The notes beneath the pieces were generated by a model. It did no database searches, had not been told where the DNA came from, and saw only the letters and a list, made by a program, of their open reading frames with translations. Made by a program: the position numbers and the translations under genes. From Chthoniobacter sp. (GTDB lineage: Bacteria > Verrucomicrobiota > Verrucomicrobiia > Chthoniobacterales > Chthoniobacteraceae): a stretch of 64,000 nt of DNA. Shown here piece by piece: positions 8,331-17,329 of the stretch. Location of the stretch: the NCBI GenBank assembly GCA_021414005.1, contig JAIOPH010000023.1, forward strand, positions 182,390 through 246,389. Reading direction: 5' to 3'. Each line of letters begins with the position of its first letter. Positions within the stretch are counted from its first letter, which is position 1.

Positions 8331-8846
8331 ATGCCACACCTGATCACCCGCGAGCAGGCGCTTGCTTCGCTGGCGCGCGCCGAACCTGCCTGTTTCATCT
8401 GCGAGCTTGCCGCGGGCGGCGCTCCCTATCCGCTGGCCGATGAAAATGGTGTGGCGGTCTTCCTTTCACAATACCCGCGCTTTTGGGGACAAATCATCAT
8501 CGCTCCAACCGCGCACTGCGAATTCTTCACCGAACTGAACCCCGAGACCTGGCTCACCATGAGCGCCGCGGCTCTCAAAGCCGCCCGCCTGCTGGAGCAT
8601 CGTTTCGCCCCGGCGCGTTGTTACATTGCGAGCCTCGGCTCCCCCCGTCTCCTGCCGATGAGCTGTCCCCATCTGCACCTCAACGTGCTCCCGGTGCCGG
8701 CGGGCGAATGGAAACCCTGCGACGTTTTTACCTGGAAACACGGCCTCTACGACGGCACGCCCGAAGAATGGCAGGGTTGCTGGCGGCAAATGCAGACGGA
8801 CTGGGAAGCGAGCGACGAGTCGTTTGGCATTCCTGCGCGACGGTGA
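8331..8846 (+). CDS. HIT-family nucleotide hydrolase-like protein
   Basis: A 171-residue histidine-triad protein, probably cytoplasmic, acting on nucleoside phosphates such as diadenosine tetraphosphate or nucleoside phosphoramidates. The N-terminal CFIC pair resembles the zinc-binding cysteines of HIT proteins. The central region AVFLSQYPRFWGQIIIAPTAHCEFF is the usual N-terminal half of the fold. The triad reads PHLHLNVLP, so the first two histidines, including the nucleophile position, are kept but the third is asparagine. The ATG follows the previous stop codon without a gap. Family assignment is good; the exact substrate is open because of the altered triad. Confidence 0.82.
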   Translation: MPHLITREQALASLARAEPACFICELAAGGAPYPLADENGVAVFLSQYPRFWGQIIIAPTAHCEFFTELNPETWLTMSAAALKAARLLEHRFAPARCYIASLGSPRLLPMSCPHLHLNVLPVPAGEWKPCDVFTWKHGLYDGTPEEWQGCWRQMQTDWEASDESFGIPARR

Positions 8847-8872
8847 CTGCCGCCCTCTGCTTCGCTCTCCCC

Positions 8873-9931
8873 ATGTCCCGGCCCCCTCCGCTCCGCTGCC
8901 TCGGGCTCGCTTTGCTCATGGGTGGCCTCGCGGTCGGGCCAATGCTTGCGCAGGCAGCGAACGGGCCGCGCGAAGAGACGGGGGAGCCGCCGCCCGCGCC
9001 GCCGGTGGAGGTGGCGTCATTCTCGGGCCGGTGGGTGGCCACGGAACTCGGCGGAGGAACGGGTTTGGTTTCGCATACGCTGACGATTTGGGGGGATGGG
9101 TGCTATTTGTCGGAGGCCATAAGCGGGTCGTCGGCGGTGCAGCGGGCGACCGGGCAGATCTACACGCAGGGCGACCGCATGACGTTTGTGAAGGCGACAG
9201 CGGCGTCGGAAACGGACACTTTTTCCCTCAAGGGCGGGGTGCTGACGATCACGGAGAATGAAACGTCGTGGGGGAAATACCGCCGTGCGGGGGACGCGCT
9301 CCTGCCGATGCCTTTGATCGTGATTCGGGAGGAGTCTTCTCTGGCGGGTCGGTGGGCTTCGGAGGAGATCGGCGGGAGCACGGCGGACCAGGTGCCTCAA
9401 TCAGTGACGGTGACTTTCGGGGCGGACGGGACTTTTGTGGAGCGGGCTCTGTGGAAGGGCGAGGGCGTGAAGTACAGAAGCGGGCACTATCGGACCAACG
9501 GGACGGAGTTGGTGCTGAACGCGGATACGGGGGACGGGAAGCGCTCGTGGAGCTATGTGGTGGAGAAAGGGCAGTTAACCCTCCGCGAGGAAGGGGGTGC
9601 GTGGATGCGGCTCGGCTGGATGCCGCCCGCGGGGCTGGTGGGGCGGTGGATTTCGCCCGCCACGAGTGCCAAACGGAGGGCGCTGACGCTCCGGGCGGAT
9701 GGGAGTTACACCATGAGACTGGCTCGGGACGATGGCTCGAAGGAGAGCCGCGGCGGCGACTACAAAGTGCGGTCCGGCACTTTGGAGTTGCGCATAGCTG
9801 ACGGCCCGTCCGAGGAGCTGGCCTACGAACTGGTCGAGGGGATGTTGGTCCTGCAGGACCAGGCCGGCGCCGGCTTCCGGCTCAAGCGGGAACCCGACGG
9901 GCCACAGACTCAGCCCGCTCCCACGCAATAA
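8873..9931 (+). CDS. secreted protein with three internal repeats
   Basis: A 352-residue protein with an N-terminal signal peptide (hydrophobic LGLALLMGGLAVGPMLAQAA). Three related segments of about 85-100 residues follow, each opening with a GRW motif and a beta-hairpin phrase: GRWVATELGG with LTIWGDGCY, GRWASEEIGG with VTFGADGTF, and GRWISPATSA with LTLRADGSY. This suggests three lipocalin-like or small beta-barrel repeats. The start at 8873 was preferred to a longer frame because it gives the signal peptide and begins 26 bases after the HIT gene. Function unknown; ligand binding at the cell surface or periplasm is a reasonable guess. Confidence 0.75.
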   Translation: MSRPPPLRCLGLALLMGGLAVGPMLAQAANGPREETGEPPPAPPVEVASFSGRWVATELGGGTGLVSHTLTIWGDGCYLSEAISGSSAVQRATGQIYTQGDRMTFVKATAASETDTFSLKGGVLTITENETSWGKYRRAGDALLPMPLIVIREESSLAGRWASEEIGGSTADQVPQSVTVTFGADGTFVERALWKGEGVKYRSGHYRTNGTELVLNADTGDGKRSWSYVVEKGQLTLREEGGAWMRLGWMPPAGLVGRWISPATSAKRRALTLRADGSYTMRLARDDGSKESRGGDYKVRSGTLELRIADGPSEELAYELVEGMLVLQDQAGAGFRLKREPDGPQTQPAPTQ

Positions 9932-9935
9932 CCCG

Positions 9936-10181
9936 ATGGCACGAATCGAGATTCCCGCAGCGCTTCGGCATAAACTGGGTCCAGAGATGAAAATGGACGA
10001 GCATTGGGTCGATGTGAAACTCAGGAACGGGCGGGTATTGCGCAGATTGGTGGTCCGGGGTCACAGATATATTACTGGAAGGGGCTCTGATCCAAACGGG
10101 GAGGGTGCATTAGATTTTTGCTCAGAAGATATCGGTGATATCCGACGAATGAATTTTGTGCCGTTCTGGCCATTTTTTTGA
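9936..10181 (+). CDS. small conserved-looking protein
   Basis: An 81-residue protein starting four bases after the preceding stop codon. It has no signal peptide or membrane segment. The centre, WVDVKLRNGRVLRRLVVRGHRYITGR, reads like an SH3-like or Sm-like small beta-barrel, followed by SEDIGDIRRM. I recall similar short unnamed proteins from Verrucomicrobia and Planctomycetes but cannot name a family. The local sequence is less GC-rich towards its end (10060-10200), which could mean recent arrival. Confidence 0.55.
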   Translation: MARIEIPAALRHKLGPEMKMDEHWVDVKLRNGRVLRRLVVRGHRYITGRGSDPNGEGALDFCSEDIGDIRRMNFVPFWPFF

Positions 10182-10232
10182 AGCTGCGGCGTTATTTTCC
10201 GTAGGCATGCCTCGTCTGCTGCGAAGCGCTCC

Positions 10233-10511
10233 ATGAGAAAGCACTACTTCAATATCTTTTACTGCACCGTCTGGATTCTGCTTCTTCTCTTGAAACACGG
10301 GCGCTCGATGAGCGCGGGCTATTTCTTCCTCTTCGGGATCGAGGCGAAACCCGTGCCTTCCATCGAACCTGAATACAGCCGCTTTTTCGTCTGGCAGATG
10401 CATCACGGCGTTTGGGGGATCATCGGAGTTGCCGGCTTTTCCGCACTGCTGCTGTTCAGCGTCGTCCGCCTTGTTCAAAACCGCGTATTGTCACGAAATG
10501 TCCCGAGTTAG
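10233..10511 (+). CDS. small membrane protein, unknown
   Basis: A 92-residue protein with two predicted membrane helices, residues about 7-20 (FYCTVWILLLLL) and about 60-80 (GVWGIIGVAGFSALLLFSVV), separated by a short loop with charged and proline residues. It has no recognisable family. Codon use is less GC-biased than its neighbours. It stands alone between the 81-residue gene and the DUF1549/DUF1553 gene, with 51 bases upstream and about 200 non-coding bases downstream. Confidence 0.55.
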   Translation: MRKHYFNIFYCTVWILLLLLKHGRSMSAGYFFLFGIEAKPVPSIEPEYSRFFVWQMHHGVWGIIGVAGFSALLLFSVVRLVQNRVLSRNVPS

Positions 10512-10708
10512 TCGATGGCCGCACCCACGGCGCGCGTTGCGGCAATATGCAGCTACTCGGCTCGCCGGGCGTTTCCCATTTTGACCGAGCTCCGGCGAAG
10601 GGAAGAAATTTTTCCAAGGTTGGGGCTGATGTGGGATAGACTCGGCCTTGATCCGCACCGCTCCGCCAACGGTCGGTCCGCGTCATCCACGACATCTCCG
10701 AAAACCTC

Positions 10709-13378
10709 ATGCGTAAGCATTCCATCGTCGCCCTGACGCAAGCCGCCTTCCTGCTGCTCGCAGCGGGCACGGCTCGTGGTGCGGCGGATTACGAGCGGGA
10801 CATCAAGCCGCTGCTGCGCGGGCGCTGCTACGCGTGCCACGGGGCGCTGAAGCAGAAGTCCGGGCTGCGGCTGGACACGGTGGCGCTGATGCGGAAGGGC
10901 GGTGAGTCGGGCGAGGTGGTGGTGGCGGGCCAGCCGGGCCAGAGCCTGCTGATCGAGCGTGTCGCGGAGAAGGATGCCGAGGAGCGGATGCCTCCACCGC
11001 ATGAAGGCGAGCCACTTTCTCCCGCGCAGGTGCAGATGCTGCGGGAGTGGATCGCAGCGGGCGCGGCGGGACCGGCGGAGGAAAAGGCCGAGACGGATCC
11101 GAAGGATCATTGGGCCTTCCGTCCGCGCGTGCGCCCGGCGACACCGGTGGTGGCCGATGCGGGCTGGGTGCGGAATCCGCTGGATGCCTTCATCGCGAAG
11201 CAGCGCGAGGCGCACGGGCTGGTCCCGCAGCCGGAAGCGCCGCGCGGGGTGTTGCTGCGGCGGTTGTCTTTCGACCTGCTGGGGCTGCCGCCGAGTGCGG
11301 AGGAAATCCGCGCCTTTGAAAATGACCAGCGCCCGGGGGCGTATGACAAGCTGGTGGAGCGCCTGCTGAATGATCCGCGCCACGGCGAGCGGTGGGCGCG
11401 GCACTGGATGGATGTGTGGCGCTACAGCGATTGGTGGGGCCTGGGCGACCAACTGCGCAACAGCCAGAAACACCTCTGGCACTGGCGCGATTGGATGGTG
11501 GAGTCGCTGAATGCGGACACGCCTTACGACGAGATGGTGAGGCAGATGCTCGCGGCGGATGAATTGTATCCCGGCGATCCGGCCAAGCTGCGCGCGACGG
11601 GCTATCTGGCGCGGGGCTTTTTCCTCTTCAACCGCAACCAGTGGATGGAGGAAACGGTGGAGCATGTGGGCAAGGGTTTCCTCGGGCTGACGATGAATTG
11701 CGCGAAGTGTCACGACCACAAATACGACCCGATCGCGCAGGCCGACTTTTACCGGATGCGCGCGTTTTTCGAGCCGTATCAGGTGCGGACGGACATGGTC
11801 CCGGGCGAGGCTGACTTGGCGCGCAACGGCATCCCGCGGGCGTTCGATGGCTGGCTCGATGCGCCGACCTACCGCTTCGTGCGCGGCGAGGAGAGCAAGC
11901 CGGACAAGTCGAAGGTCATCGCGCCCGGAGTGCCCGCGCTGCTGGCGTTCAAGGAGCCGGTGATTCAGCCCATTTCGCTCCCGCCGGAGGCGTGGCAGCC
12001 GGAGCGCTGGCCGTGGGTGCTGGACGCGCATATCGCGGCGGCGAAAGCGAAGCTCGCTCCGGCGGAGGCCGCGCTCGCGAAAGCGCATGAGAAACTCGCG
12101 GAGGCGGAAAAAGAAGAGCAGGACGCGGCGGGCATTCAGGCCGTGGCCGGGGCCGGGGCGGAGGTGAAAGTGGCGACTCTGGCGCTCGAGGTGTCGCGGG
12201 CCGGGCTGGCGAGTGTCGAGCGGCGCGCGGCGGCCCTGCGGGCCTCGTGGGCGAATGCCGGAGACGCGGGCGACGCCGCCACCGCCGCCGCCAAGGCGGA
12301 GCGTGAAGCGACCGCGGCCACCGCGCGCCACAAGGTCGCCGATGCCGAGCTGCGCCTGCTCCGCGCGGCGGCGGACAAACGCGGCGCGCTGGAGCAGGAG
12401 GTGAAAAAGGCCGGCGAGGCGCTGGGGAAAGCGGAGAAGGCGCTCGCGGTGTCGTCGGAAAAATACACGCCGCTGGTGCCCGCCGGCGCGCAGTGGTCGC
12501 CGACCCGTTTCCTCGACTCGACGAAGGACGACGCGGTGGTGAAGTTTCCCGCGCAGAGCAGCGGACGCCGCCGGGCGCTGGCGGAGTGGATCACCGATGC
12601 GCGCAATCCGCTCACGGCGCGCGTGGCCGTGAACCACATCTGGACGCGGCACATGGGCACGCCGCTGGTGGCGAACGTGTTCGATTTCGGAAGGAAAAGC
12701 GCGGCCCCGGACCATCCCGAATTGCTGGACTGGCTGGCCTCGGAACTCGTCGAGAGCGGCTGGAGCATGAAGCACCTGCACCGGCTCATCGTGACCTCCG
12801 CGACCTACCGGATGAGTTCGTCGCTGGCGGGCGGCGAGGCTAGCGCGGCGAAGGATCCGGACAACCGCTTCTGGTGGCGGCGCACCCCGATTCGCCTCGA
12901 ATCGCAAGCCATCCGCGACTCGCTGCTTGCGCTCTCCGGCTCGCTGGATTCCACGCTGGGCGGTCCGTCGGTTTTGCCCGCCAGTCAGGCGGCGTCCAAG
13001 CGGCGCAGCCTCTACTTTTTCCACTCGAACAATGAGCGAAACCTTTTCCTCAGCACGTTTGACGAGGCGGAGGTGAAGGAGTGCTACCGCCGCGAGCAGA
13101 GCATCGTCCCGCAGCAGGCGCTGGCGCTGACAAACAGCCCGCTCGTCCGCGAGTCCGCGCCGAAGATCGCCGCGCTCCTCGCGTCGGCGGACGAGGCCGC
13201 GTTTGTGCGCCAGGCCTTTGCCGTGCTCCTCGGCATCAGCGCCAGCGACGCCGAGGTGGCGGCGAGCGCGGGCGCGCTGGAGGCGTGGCGCAAACTTCCC
13301 AACTCGACGCCGGAAAACGCCCGCGGCAATTTCATCAAGGCGCTGATCAACCACAACGACTTCGTCACCCTCCGATGA
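10709..13378 (+). CDS. planctomycete cytochrome c/DUF1549/DUF1553 protein
   Basis: An 889-residue secreted protein of the PSCyt1-PSCyt2-PSD1 type. After a signal peptide (residues 1-24) comes a c-type haem motif CYACH ([15 protein letters not shown]). The DUF1549 domain spans about residues 150-370, starting near [16 protein letters not shown]. Residues about 440-585 are a long Ala/Glu/Lys-rich coiled coil. The DUF1553 domain runs from about residue 615 to the C-terminus, with [20 protein letters not shown] and [14 protein letters not shown] phrases. These proteins occur beside DUF1501 genes, as here; the next ORF overlaps by four bases. The pair is widespread in PVC bacteria and suspected of a role in polysaccharide or electron metabolism, without a proven reaction. 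Confidence 0.9.
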   Translation: MRKHSIVALTQAAFLLLAAGTARGAADYERDIKPLLRGRCYACHGALKQKSGLRLDTVALMRKGGESGEVVVAGQPGQSLLIERVAEKDAEERMPPPHEGEPLSPAQVQMLREWIAAGAAGPAEEKAETDPKDHWAFRPRVRPATPVVADAGWVRNPLDAFIAKQREAHGLVPQPEAPRGVLLRRLSFDLLGLPPSAEEIRAFENDQRPGAYDKLVERLLNDPRHGERWARHWMDVWRYSDWWGLGDQLRNSQKHLWHWRDWMVESLNADTPYDEMVRQMLAADELYPGDPAKLRATGYLARGFFLFNRNQWMEETVEHVGKGFLGLTMNCAKCHDHKYDPIAQADFYRMRAFFEPYQVRTDMVPGEADLARNGIPRAFDGWLDAPTYRFVRGEESKPDKSKVIAPGVPALLAFKEPVIQPISLPPEAWQPERWPWVLDAHIAAAKAKLAPAEAALAKAHEKLAEAEKEEQDAAGIQAVAGAGAEVKVATLALEVSRAGLASVERRAAALRASWANAGDAGDAATAAAKAEREATAATARHKVADAELRLLRAAADKRGALEQEVKKAGEALGKAEKALAVSSEKYTPLVPAGAQWSPTRFLDSTKDDAVVKFPAQSSGRRRALAEWITDARNPLTARVAVNHIWTRHMGTPLVANVFDFGRKSAAPDHPELLDWLASELVESGWSMKHLHRLIVTSATYRMSSSLAGGEASAAKDPDNRFWWRRTPIRLESQAIRDSLLALSGSLDSTLGGPSVLPASQAASKRRSLYFFHSNNERNLFLSTFDEAEVKECYRREQSIVPQQALALTNSPLVRESAPKIAALLASADEAAFVRQAFAVLLGISASDAEVAASAGALEAWRKLPNSTPENARGNFIKALINHNDFVTLR

Positions 13379-14814
13379 ACCCCGCACACTTTTCCCGCCG
13401 CACTTTTCTCGCCGACATGGGCATGGGCTTCACCGGCCTCGCGCTCGGCGCGATCCTCCAGCGCGAGGCGCGCGCGACCGGCCCGGCGTGGACGCCGCCG
13501 GATGGGCTGCCGCATTTTGCGCCGAAGGCGAAACGCGTGATCTGGCTCTTTATGAATGGCGGGGTGAGCCACATGGAGAGCTTCGATCCGAAGCCGATGC
13601 TGACGAAGTATGGCGGCAAGACCATCGCCGAGACGCCCTTTGCCGGCGTGCAGGATCCCGCGAAGCTGGCCATCGAGCGCCTCATCGTTCCCGACGCCAA
13701 CGGCAACCAGCGCAACAAGCTTTACCCGCTGCAAGTCGGCTTCCAGAAACACGGACAGAGCGGCCTGGAGGTCAGCGACTGGTTCCCGCACATCGCGCGC
13801 AGTGCCGACCGCCTCGCGGTGGTGCGCTCGATGTGGACGACGGACAGCAATCACATGGCGCAGACGCAGTTTCACACCGGCCGCAACGCGCTCGATGGGG
13901 AGTTTCCCACGCTCGGTGCGTGGGTCCACTATGGGCTGGGTTCGCTCAATGAAAATCTGCCGCAGTTCATCTCCATCGGCACCCGCGAGTATTGGATCAA
14001 GCGCGATGGTCACTATCTCGGCCCGAGGCACGATGCCGTGCCGCTGCGCATCGACCCGGCCAACCCGCTCGACTTTGGGAAAGCCGACGGCGGCGTTTCG
14101 GCGGACGCGCAGGCCGTGGGCCGGGAACTGACGCGGCAGCTCAACACCCTCCGCGGCGTGGAGTATCCCGGCGACCCGGCGCTCGCCGCGCGCATCGCCT
14201 CCTACGAACTCGCGGCGCGGATGCAGCTCTCGGTTCCCGAGGTGCTGGATTTTTCCAAGGAAACGGCGGATACGAAAGCGCTCTACGGACTGGACCGTCC
14301 GCACTGCCGCGAATTCGGGACGCAGTTGCTGGCGGCGCGCCGGCTCGCCGAACGGGGCGTGCGTTTCATCCAGATCCAGCACGGCGGCGGAGGCGCGGGA
14401 CAATGGGACGCGCACAGCGCACTCAAAGCCAACCACGCCAAGAACGCGCTGGCCGTGGATCAGCCCGTCGGCGCGCTGCTGGAGGATCTCGACCGGCGCG
14501 GGCTGCTCGACGACACGCTCGTGGTTTTCGCCACGGAGTTTGGCCGCACGCCCGGCTCGCAAGGCTCCGATGGCCGCGACCACCACATCTACGGCTTCAG
14601 CGTGTGGATGGCCGGCGGCGGGCTGAAAGGCGGCGTCGTGCATGGCGCGACCGACGAAATCGGCTTCCACGCCGTCGAGAACCGCCACTACGTCACCGAC
14701 ATTCACGCGACGATCCTGCGCCAGTTGGGCCTGGACTCGCGCAAGCTGGAGGTCCCCGGCCGCAAGCGACTGGAGATCGATCACGGTCGGCCGATCACCG
14801 ATATCATCGCGTGA
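13375..14814 (+). CDS. DUF1501 protein with Tat signal
   Basis: A 479-residue protein of the DUF1501 family, which has an alkaline phosphatase/sulfatase-like fold. The N-terminus [20 protein letters not shown] is a twin-arginine signal, so it should be exported folded, possibly with a bound metal. Typical phrases are [36 protein letters not shown] and [17 protein letters not shown]. Its ATG overlaps the stop of the DUF1549/DUF1553 gene (ATGA), which indicates translational coupling. An upstream extension in the same frame is a shadow of that gene. Activity of the family is not established. Confidence 0.92.
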   Translation: MNPAHFSRRTFLADMGMGFTGLALGAILQREARATGPAWTPPDGLPHFAPKAKRVIWLFMNGGVSHMESFDPKPMLTKYGGKTIAETPFAGVQDPAKLAIERLIVPDANGNQRNKLYPLQVGFQKHGQSGLEVSDWFPHIARSADRLAVVRSMWTTDSNHMAQTQFHTGRNALDGEFPTLGAWVHYGLGSLNENLPQFISIGTREYWIKRDGHYLGPRHDAVPLRIDPANPLDFGKADGGVSADAQAVGRELTRQLNTLRGVEYPGDPALAARIASYELAARMQLSVPEVLDFSKETADTKALYGLDRPHCREFGTQLLAARRLAERGVRFIQIQHGGGGAGQWDAHSALKANHAKNALAVDQPVGALLEDLDRRGLLDDTLVVFATEFGRTPGSQGSDGRDHHIYGFSVWMAGGGLKGGVVHGATDEIGFHAVENRHYVTDIHATILRQLGLDSRKLEVPGRKRLEIDHGRPITDIIA

Positions 14815-14965
14815 GCCTCGGCCTTTACCTCTGGGCGGGAAATCCCTTGCAGCCCCACCGGCATCGCCCGATGACTCGCTTAATTGTGAGGCGTGCTAAA
14901 AGTCGCGGCTTGCTCTGGCTTGCGCGAACGCATAGCCAGACAACCCTCAACCCAAACTCAAACCT

Positions 14966-15319
14966 ATGAACAAAACATTCCTCACCCTCACTGCCGCCCT
15001 CACCCTCACTGCCGCCGCTTTCGCCGCGAGCCCGGACTCCTATCAAGTCACGGGTCCGATCGTCGAAATCACGGACACGAAAATCGTGGTCATGAAAGGC
15101 GGCAAAGAAAAATTTGAAATCGCACGCACGGCGGATTCCAAAGTCACCGGCGAACTCAAAGTGGGAACCAAGGTGACCGTCGAATATTCGATGACCGCAA
15201 AGACCATCGAAGCCAAGGAAGACAAAGTGAAAGGCGCGAAGGACGCGGTGAAAGACGCTGGCAAGAAGGCGGTTGATGCGGCGAAGGACGCTGCCAAGCC
15301 GGTGCCCGCGCCGAAGTAA
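14966..15319 (+). CDS. small secreted OB-like protein with helical tail
   Basis: A 117-residue protein with a signal peptide (MNKTFLTLTAALTLTAAAFA). The middle part (SYQVTGPIVEITDTKIVVMK through VGTKVTVEYSMTAKTIE) reads as a small beta-barrel, similar in pattern to the secreted protein at 47785. The tail is a Lys/Ala/Asp-rich amphipathic helix (GAKDAVKDAGKKAVDAAKDA) of LEA-like character. A 7-bp inverted repeat (tctggct/agccaga, 14914-14940) lies in its upstream region and a strong terminator follows at 15344, so it is probably a single-gene transcript. Function unknown; stress or envelope roles are guesses. Confidence 0.72.
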   Translation: MNKTFLTLTAALTLTAAAFAASPDSYQVTGPIVEITDTKIVVMKGGKEKFEIARTADSKVTGELKVGTKVTVEYSMTAKTIEAKEDKVKGAKDAVKDAGKKAVDAAKDAAKPVPAPK

Positions 15320-15343
15320 TTCCCGCCGCCGCAAAATTCAGAG

Positions 15344-15376
15344 CCTCCGCCTGATGATTTCGGGCGGAGGTTTTTT
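15344..15376 (+). terminator. intrinsic terminator
   Basis: The perfect 8-bp stem cctccgcc/ggcggagg (15344-15351 and 15363-15370) with an 11-base loop is followed by six T residues (15371-15376). It lies 25 bases after the stop of the 117-residue gene and reads as its terminator; the Hsp70 gene ends on the other strand at 15388. Confidence 0.9.
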
Positions 15377-15387
15377 GTTTAGCCGAG

Positions 15388-17154
15388 TCACGTCCCCATC
15401 GCGCGCTCGATGAGAATCGTGGCGAGGCGTTGGGTGGCGTCGTCGAGGGCGGTGTTTGCACGCTTGAGCGGCTGGCCGGCACCGGCGGCGATGGCGGCTT
15501 CCACTTCCGCCACGCGCTGCGCGATGAGGGCGCGCTCGGTGTCGTCGAGTTCCGCGCCGACTTGCGCGAGGGCTTGGCGAACGGCAGGGAGCAACTCGTC
15601 GGACTTGAGCCTGGCTTCGACGAACACGCGGTCGCTCATGTCCTCAAAGGCGTGCTCCAGAGATTCCTCGAGCATTTTTTCCACGGCCTCGTCCGAGACG
15701 TCCACGGCGCTGGTCATGGCCACGACCTTCTCCGCGCCAGTTTTCGTGTCGCGCGCGAGGACGTGGAGGATGCCGTTGGCGTCGATCTCGAACTGCACGC
15801 CGACCCGCGCGTGACCCTTGGGTGCGGGCTCGAATGCCAACTTGAACTCGCCGAGCGCCCAGTTGTCGCGCACCAGCTCGCGCTCGCCTTGCAGCACCTT
15901 GATGAGCATCGCGCGCTGGCCGGCGACGGCGTTGGTAAACATCTCGCCGGCCTTGATCGGGATGGTCGAGTTGCGCGGAATGATCACGTTCATCAGCCCG
16001 CCGAAGGTTTCGATGCCGAGCGACAGCGGCGTCACGTCGAGCAGCACCACGTTCTGCACCGCGCCGCTGAGGATGCCCGCCTGGATGGTTGCGCCGAGCG
16101 CCACGGCTTCGTCGGGATTTTGCGAAACGTTGGGCTCGCGCTGGAACATCCCGCGCACGAATTCGCGGACCAGCGGCATCCGTGTCTGCCCGCCGACGAG
16201 GATTACGTCATCGAGATCGGCCGGCGTGAGCTTGGCATCCTGCAATGCTCGCAGGCAGTGCGCGCGCGTCCTTTCCACGATGGGTCGCGCGATCCGCTCC
16301 AACTCCGCGCGGGTGAGCGTGCGGGCGAAACTTTCGTTGCCGGAAAAAAACGGCAGTTCGATCCGCGCCTCGTCTTCCGAGGAAAGGCGGTGCTTGGCCA
16401 TCACCAGCGCCTCGCGCAGCCGGGCGTGCGCCTCGGGCGACAAATTTGAAATTTGAAATTTGAAATCTGCAATCAGCGCCTCGTCGATATCATCGCCGCC
16501 GAGTCGAGTGTCGCCGTTGGTCGCGAGAACCTGAAACACGCCTTCGTTGAATTCGAGGATCGAGATGTCGAACGTGCCGCCGCCGAGATCGAAGACCGCG
16601 ACCTTCGAGCGGTCGCCAAGTTTGTCGAGGCCGTAGGCGAGCGCGGCGGCGGTGGGTTCATTGACGATGCGCTCGACGGTGAGCCCGGCGAGTTCGCCTG
16701 CGCATTTTGTGGCCTGGCGTTGCGCATCGTTGAAATAGGCCGGGACGGTGATGACCGCGCGCGTGACCTCGCAGCCGAGCGCACGCTCGGCGTCGGCGCG
16801 CAGCTTTTTCAAGATGAGAGCGGACACCTCCTCTGGCGCGTAATCGTGTCCGCGGACGCGCATCCGCATGGGTGCGCCGCGTTCGCCGGTCAGCGCGAAA
16901 CCCACCTCATCCGCCGCCTCGCCGACGCGGCGGCCGATGAAGCGCTTCGCGGAATAGACCGTGGCCGCGGGTTCGAGCGCCCGCATCCGGCTGGCGGCCC
17001 GACCGACGAGCGGCTCGCCGGTCGGCGGAAAATGCACAACGGAGGGCGTCAGTCTTTCGCCCTCGGCATCGGCGAGCAGGATGGGAAAGCCAGCGTCCAT
17101 CGCGCCGATGAGCGAGTTGGTGGTGCCGAGGTCGATGCCGACGATTGGGGACAT
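15388..17154 (-). CDS. Hsp70-family chaperone (DnaK/HscA-like)
   Basis: A 588-residue Hsp70. The ATPase domain (about 1-365) shows GIDLGTTNSLIGAM, VPAYFNDAQRQATK, VNEPTAAALAYG, FDLGGGTFDISILE and ILVGGQTRMP. The substrate-binding domain follows with LLDVTPLSLGIETFGG and NSTIPIKAGEMFTNA. At 588 residues it is shorter than DnaK and lacks the acidic EEVD-like tail, so it may be a specialised or HscA-like Hsp70 rather than the main DnaK. No grpE, dnaJ or isc genes are adjacent. The start at 17154 was chosen because the conserved SPIVGIDLGTT begins there. It is divergent from argD. An AT-rich heptamer repeat lies inside the gene at 16442-16467. Confidence 0.92.
   Translation of the reverse strand: MSPIVGIDLGTTNSLIGAMDAGFPILLADAEGERLTPSVVHFPPTGEPLVGRAASRMRALEPAATVYSAKRFIGRRVGEAADEVGFALTGERGAPMRMRVRGHDYAPEEVSALILKKLRADAERALGCEVTRAVITVPAYFNDAQRQATKCAGELAGLTVERIVNEPTAAALAYGLDKLGDRSKVAVFDLGGGTFDISILEFNEGVFQVLATNGDTRLGGDDIDEALIADFKFQISNLSPEAHARLREALVMAKHRLSSEDEARIELPFFSGNESFARTLTRAELERIARPIVERTRAHCLRALQDAKLTPADLDDVILVGGQTRMPLVREFVRGMFQREPNVSQNPDEAVALGATIQAGILSGAVQNVVLLDVTPLSLGIETFGGLMNVIIPRNSTIPIKAGEMFTNAVAGQRAMLIKVLQGERELVRDNWALGEFKLAFEPAPKGHARVGVQFEIDANGILHVLARDTKTGAEKVVAMTSAVDVSDEAVEKMLEESLEHAFEDMSDRVFVEARLKSDELLPAVRQALAQVGAELDDTERALIAQRVAEVEAAIAAGAGQPLKRANTALDDATQRLATILIERAMGT
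16442..16467. repeat. AT-rich heptamer microrepeat inside Hsp70 gene
   Basis: Three exact copies of aaatttg plus a partial fourth (aaatc) sit in an otherwise GC-rich gene. On the coding strand they are in frame and encode about DFKFQISN, in a surface-loop stretch of the ATPase domain between GGDDIDEALIA and the helix RLREALVMAKH. The base composition contrasts sharply with the flanks. Confidence 0.85.
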
Positions 17155-17302
17155 GCCGTGGAGGCTGGGACGCGGAAAAATGGGCGGCAATCGAAATCGC
17201 CTGTCGTGGGGCAAGCCATGGGCGCTCCGTGCAGTGGCGGTCGGCTGCTGGAGGCGCGGCGCTCCCGTCGATTTTTCTCGGTGCAAAGCCCGGCTGCCCG
17301 CG

Positions 17303-17316
17303 TAACGTCCGCGCTC
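17303..17316 (+). promoter_or_regulatory. promoter-like element before argD
   Basis: The sequence TAACGTCCGCGCTC, 14 bases before the argD ATG, closely resembles the shared ATAGTCTCCGCGC elements before psd and leuB. It may contain the -10 region and transcription start of argD. No convincing -35 hexamer was picked out. Confidence 0.35.
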
Positions 17317-17329
17317 TTTCCGCCAGCCC

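Noticed and set aside
10553..13387. A 944-residue minus-strand frame opposite the DUF1549/DUF1553 gene
   Set aside because: Arg/Gln/His-rich composition without domains is typical of antisense translation; the plus strand is a well-known family.
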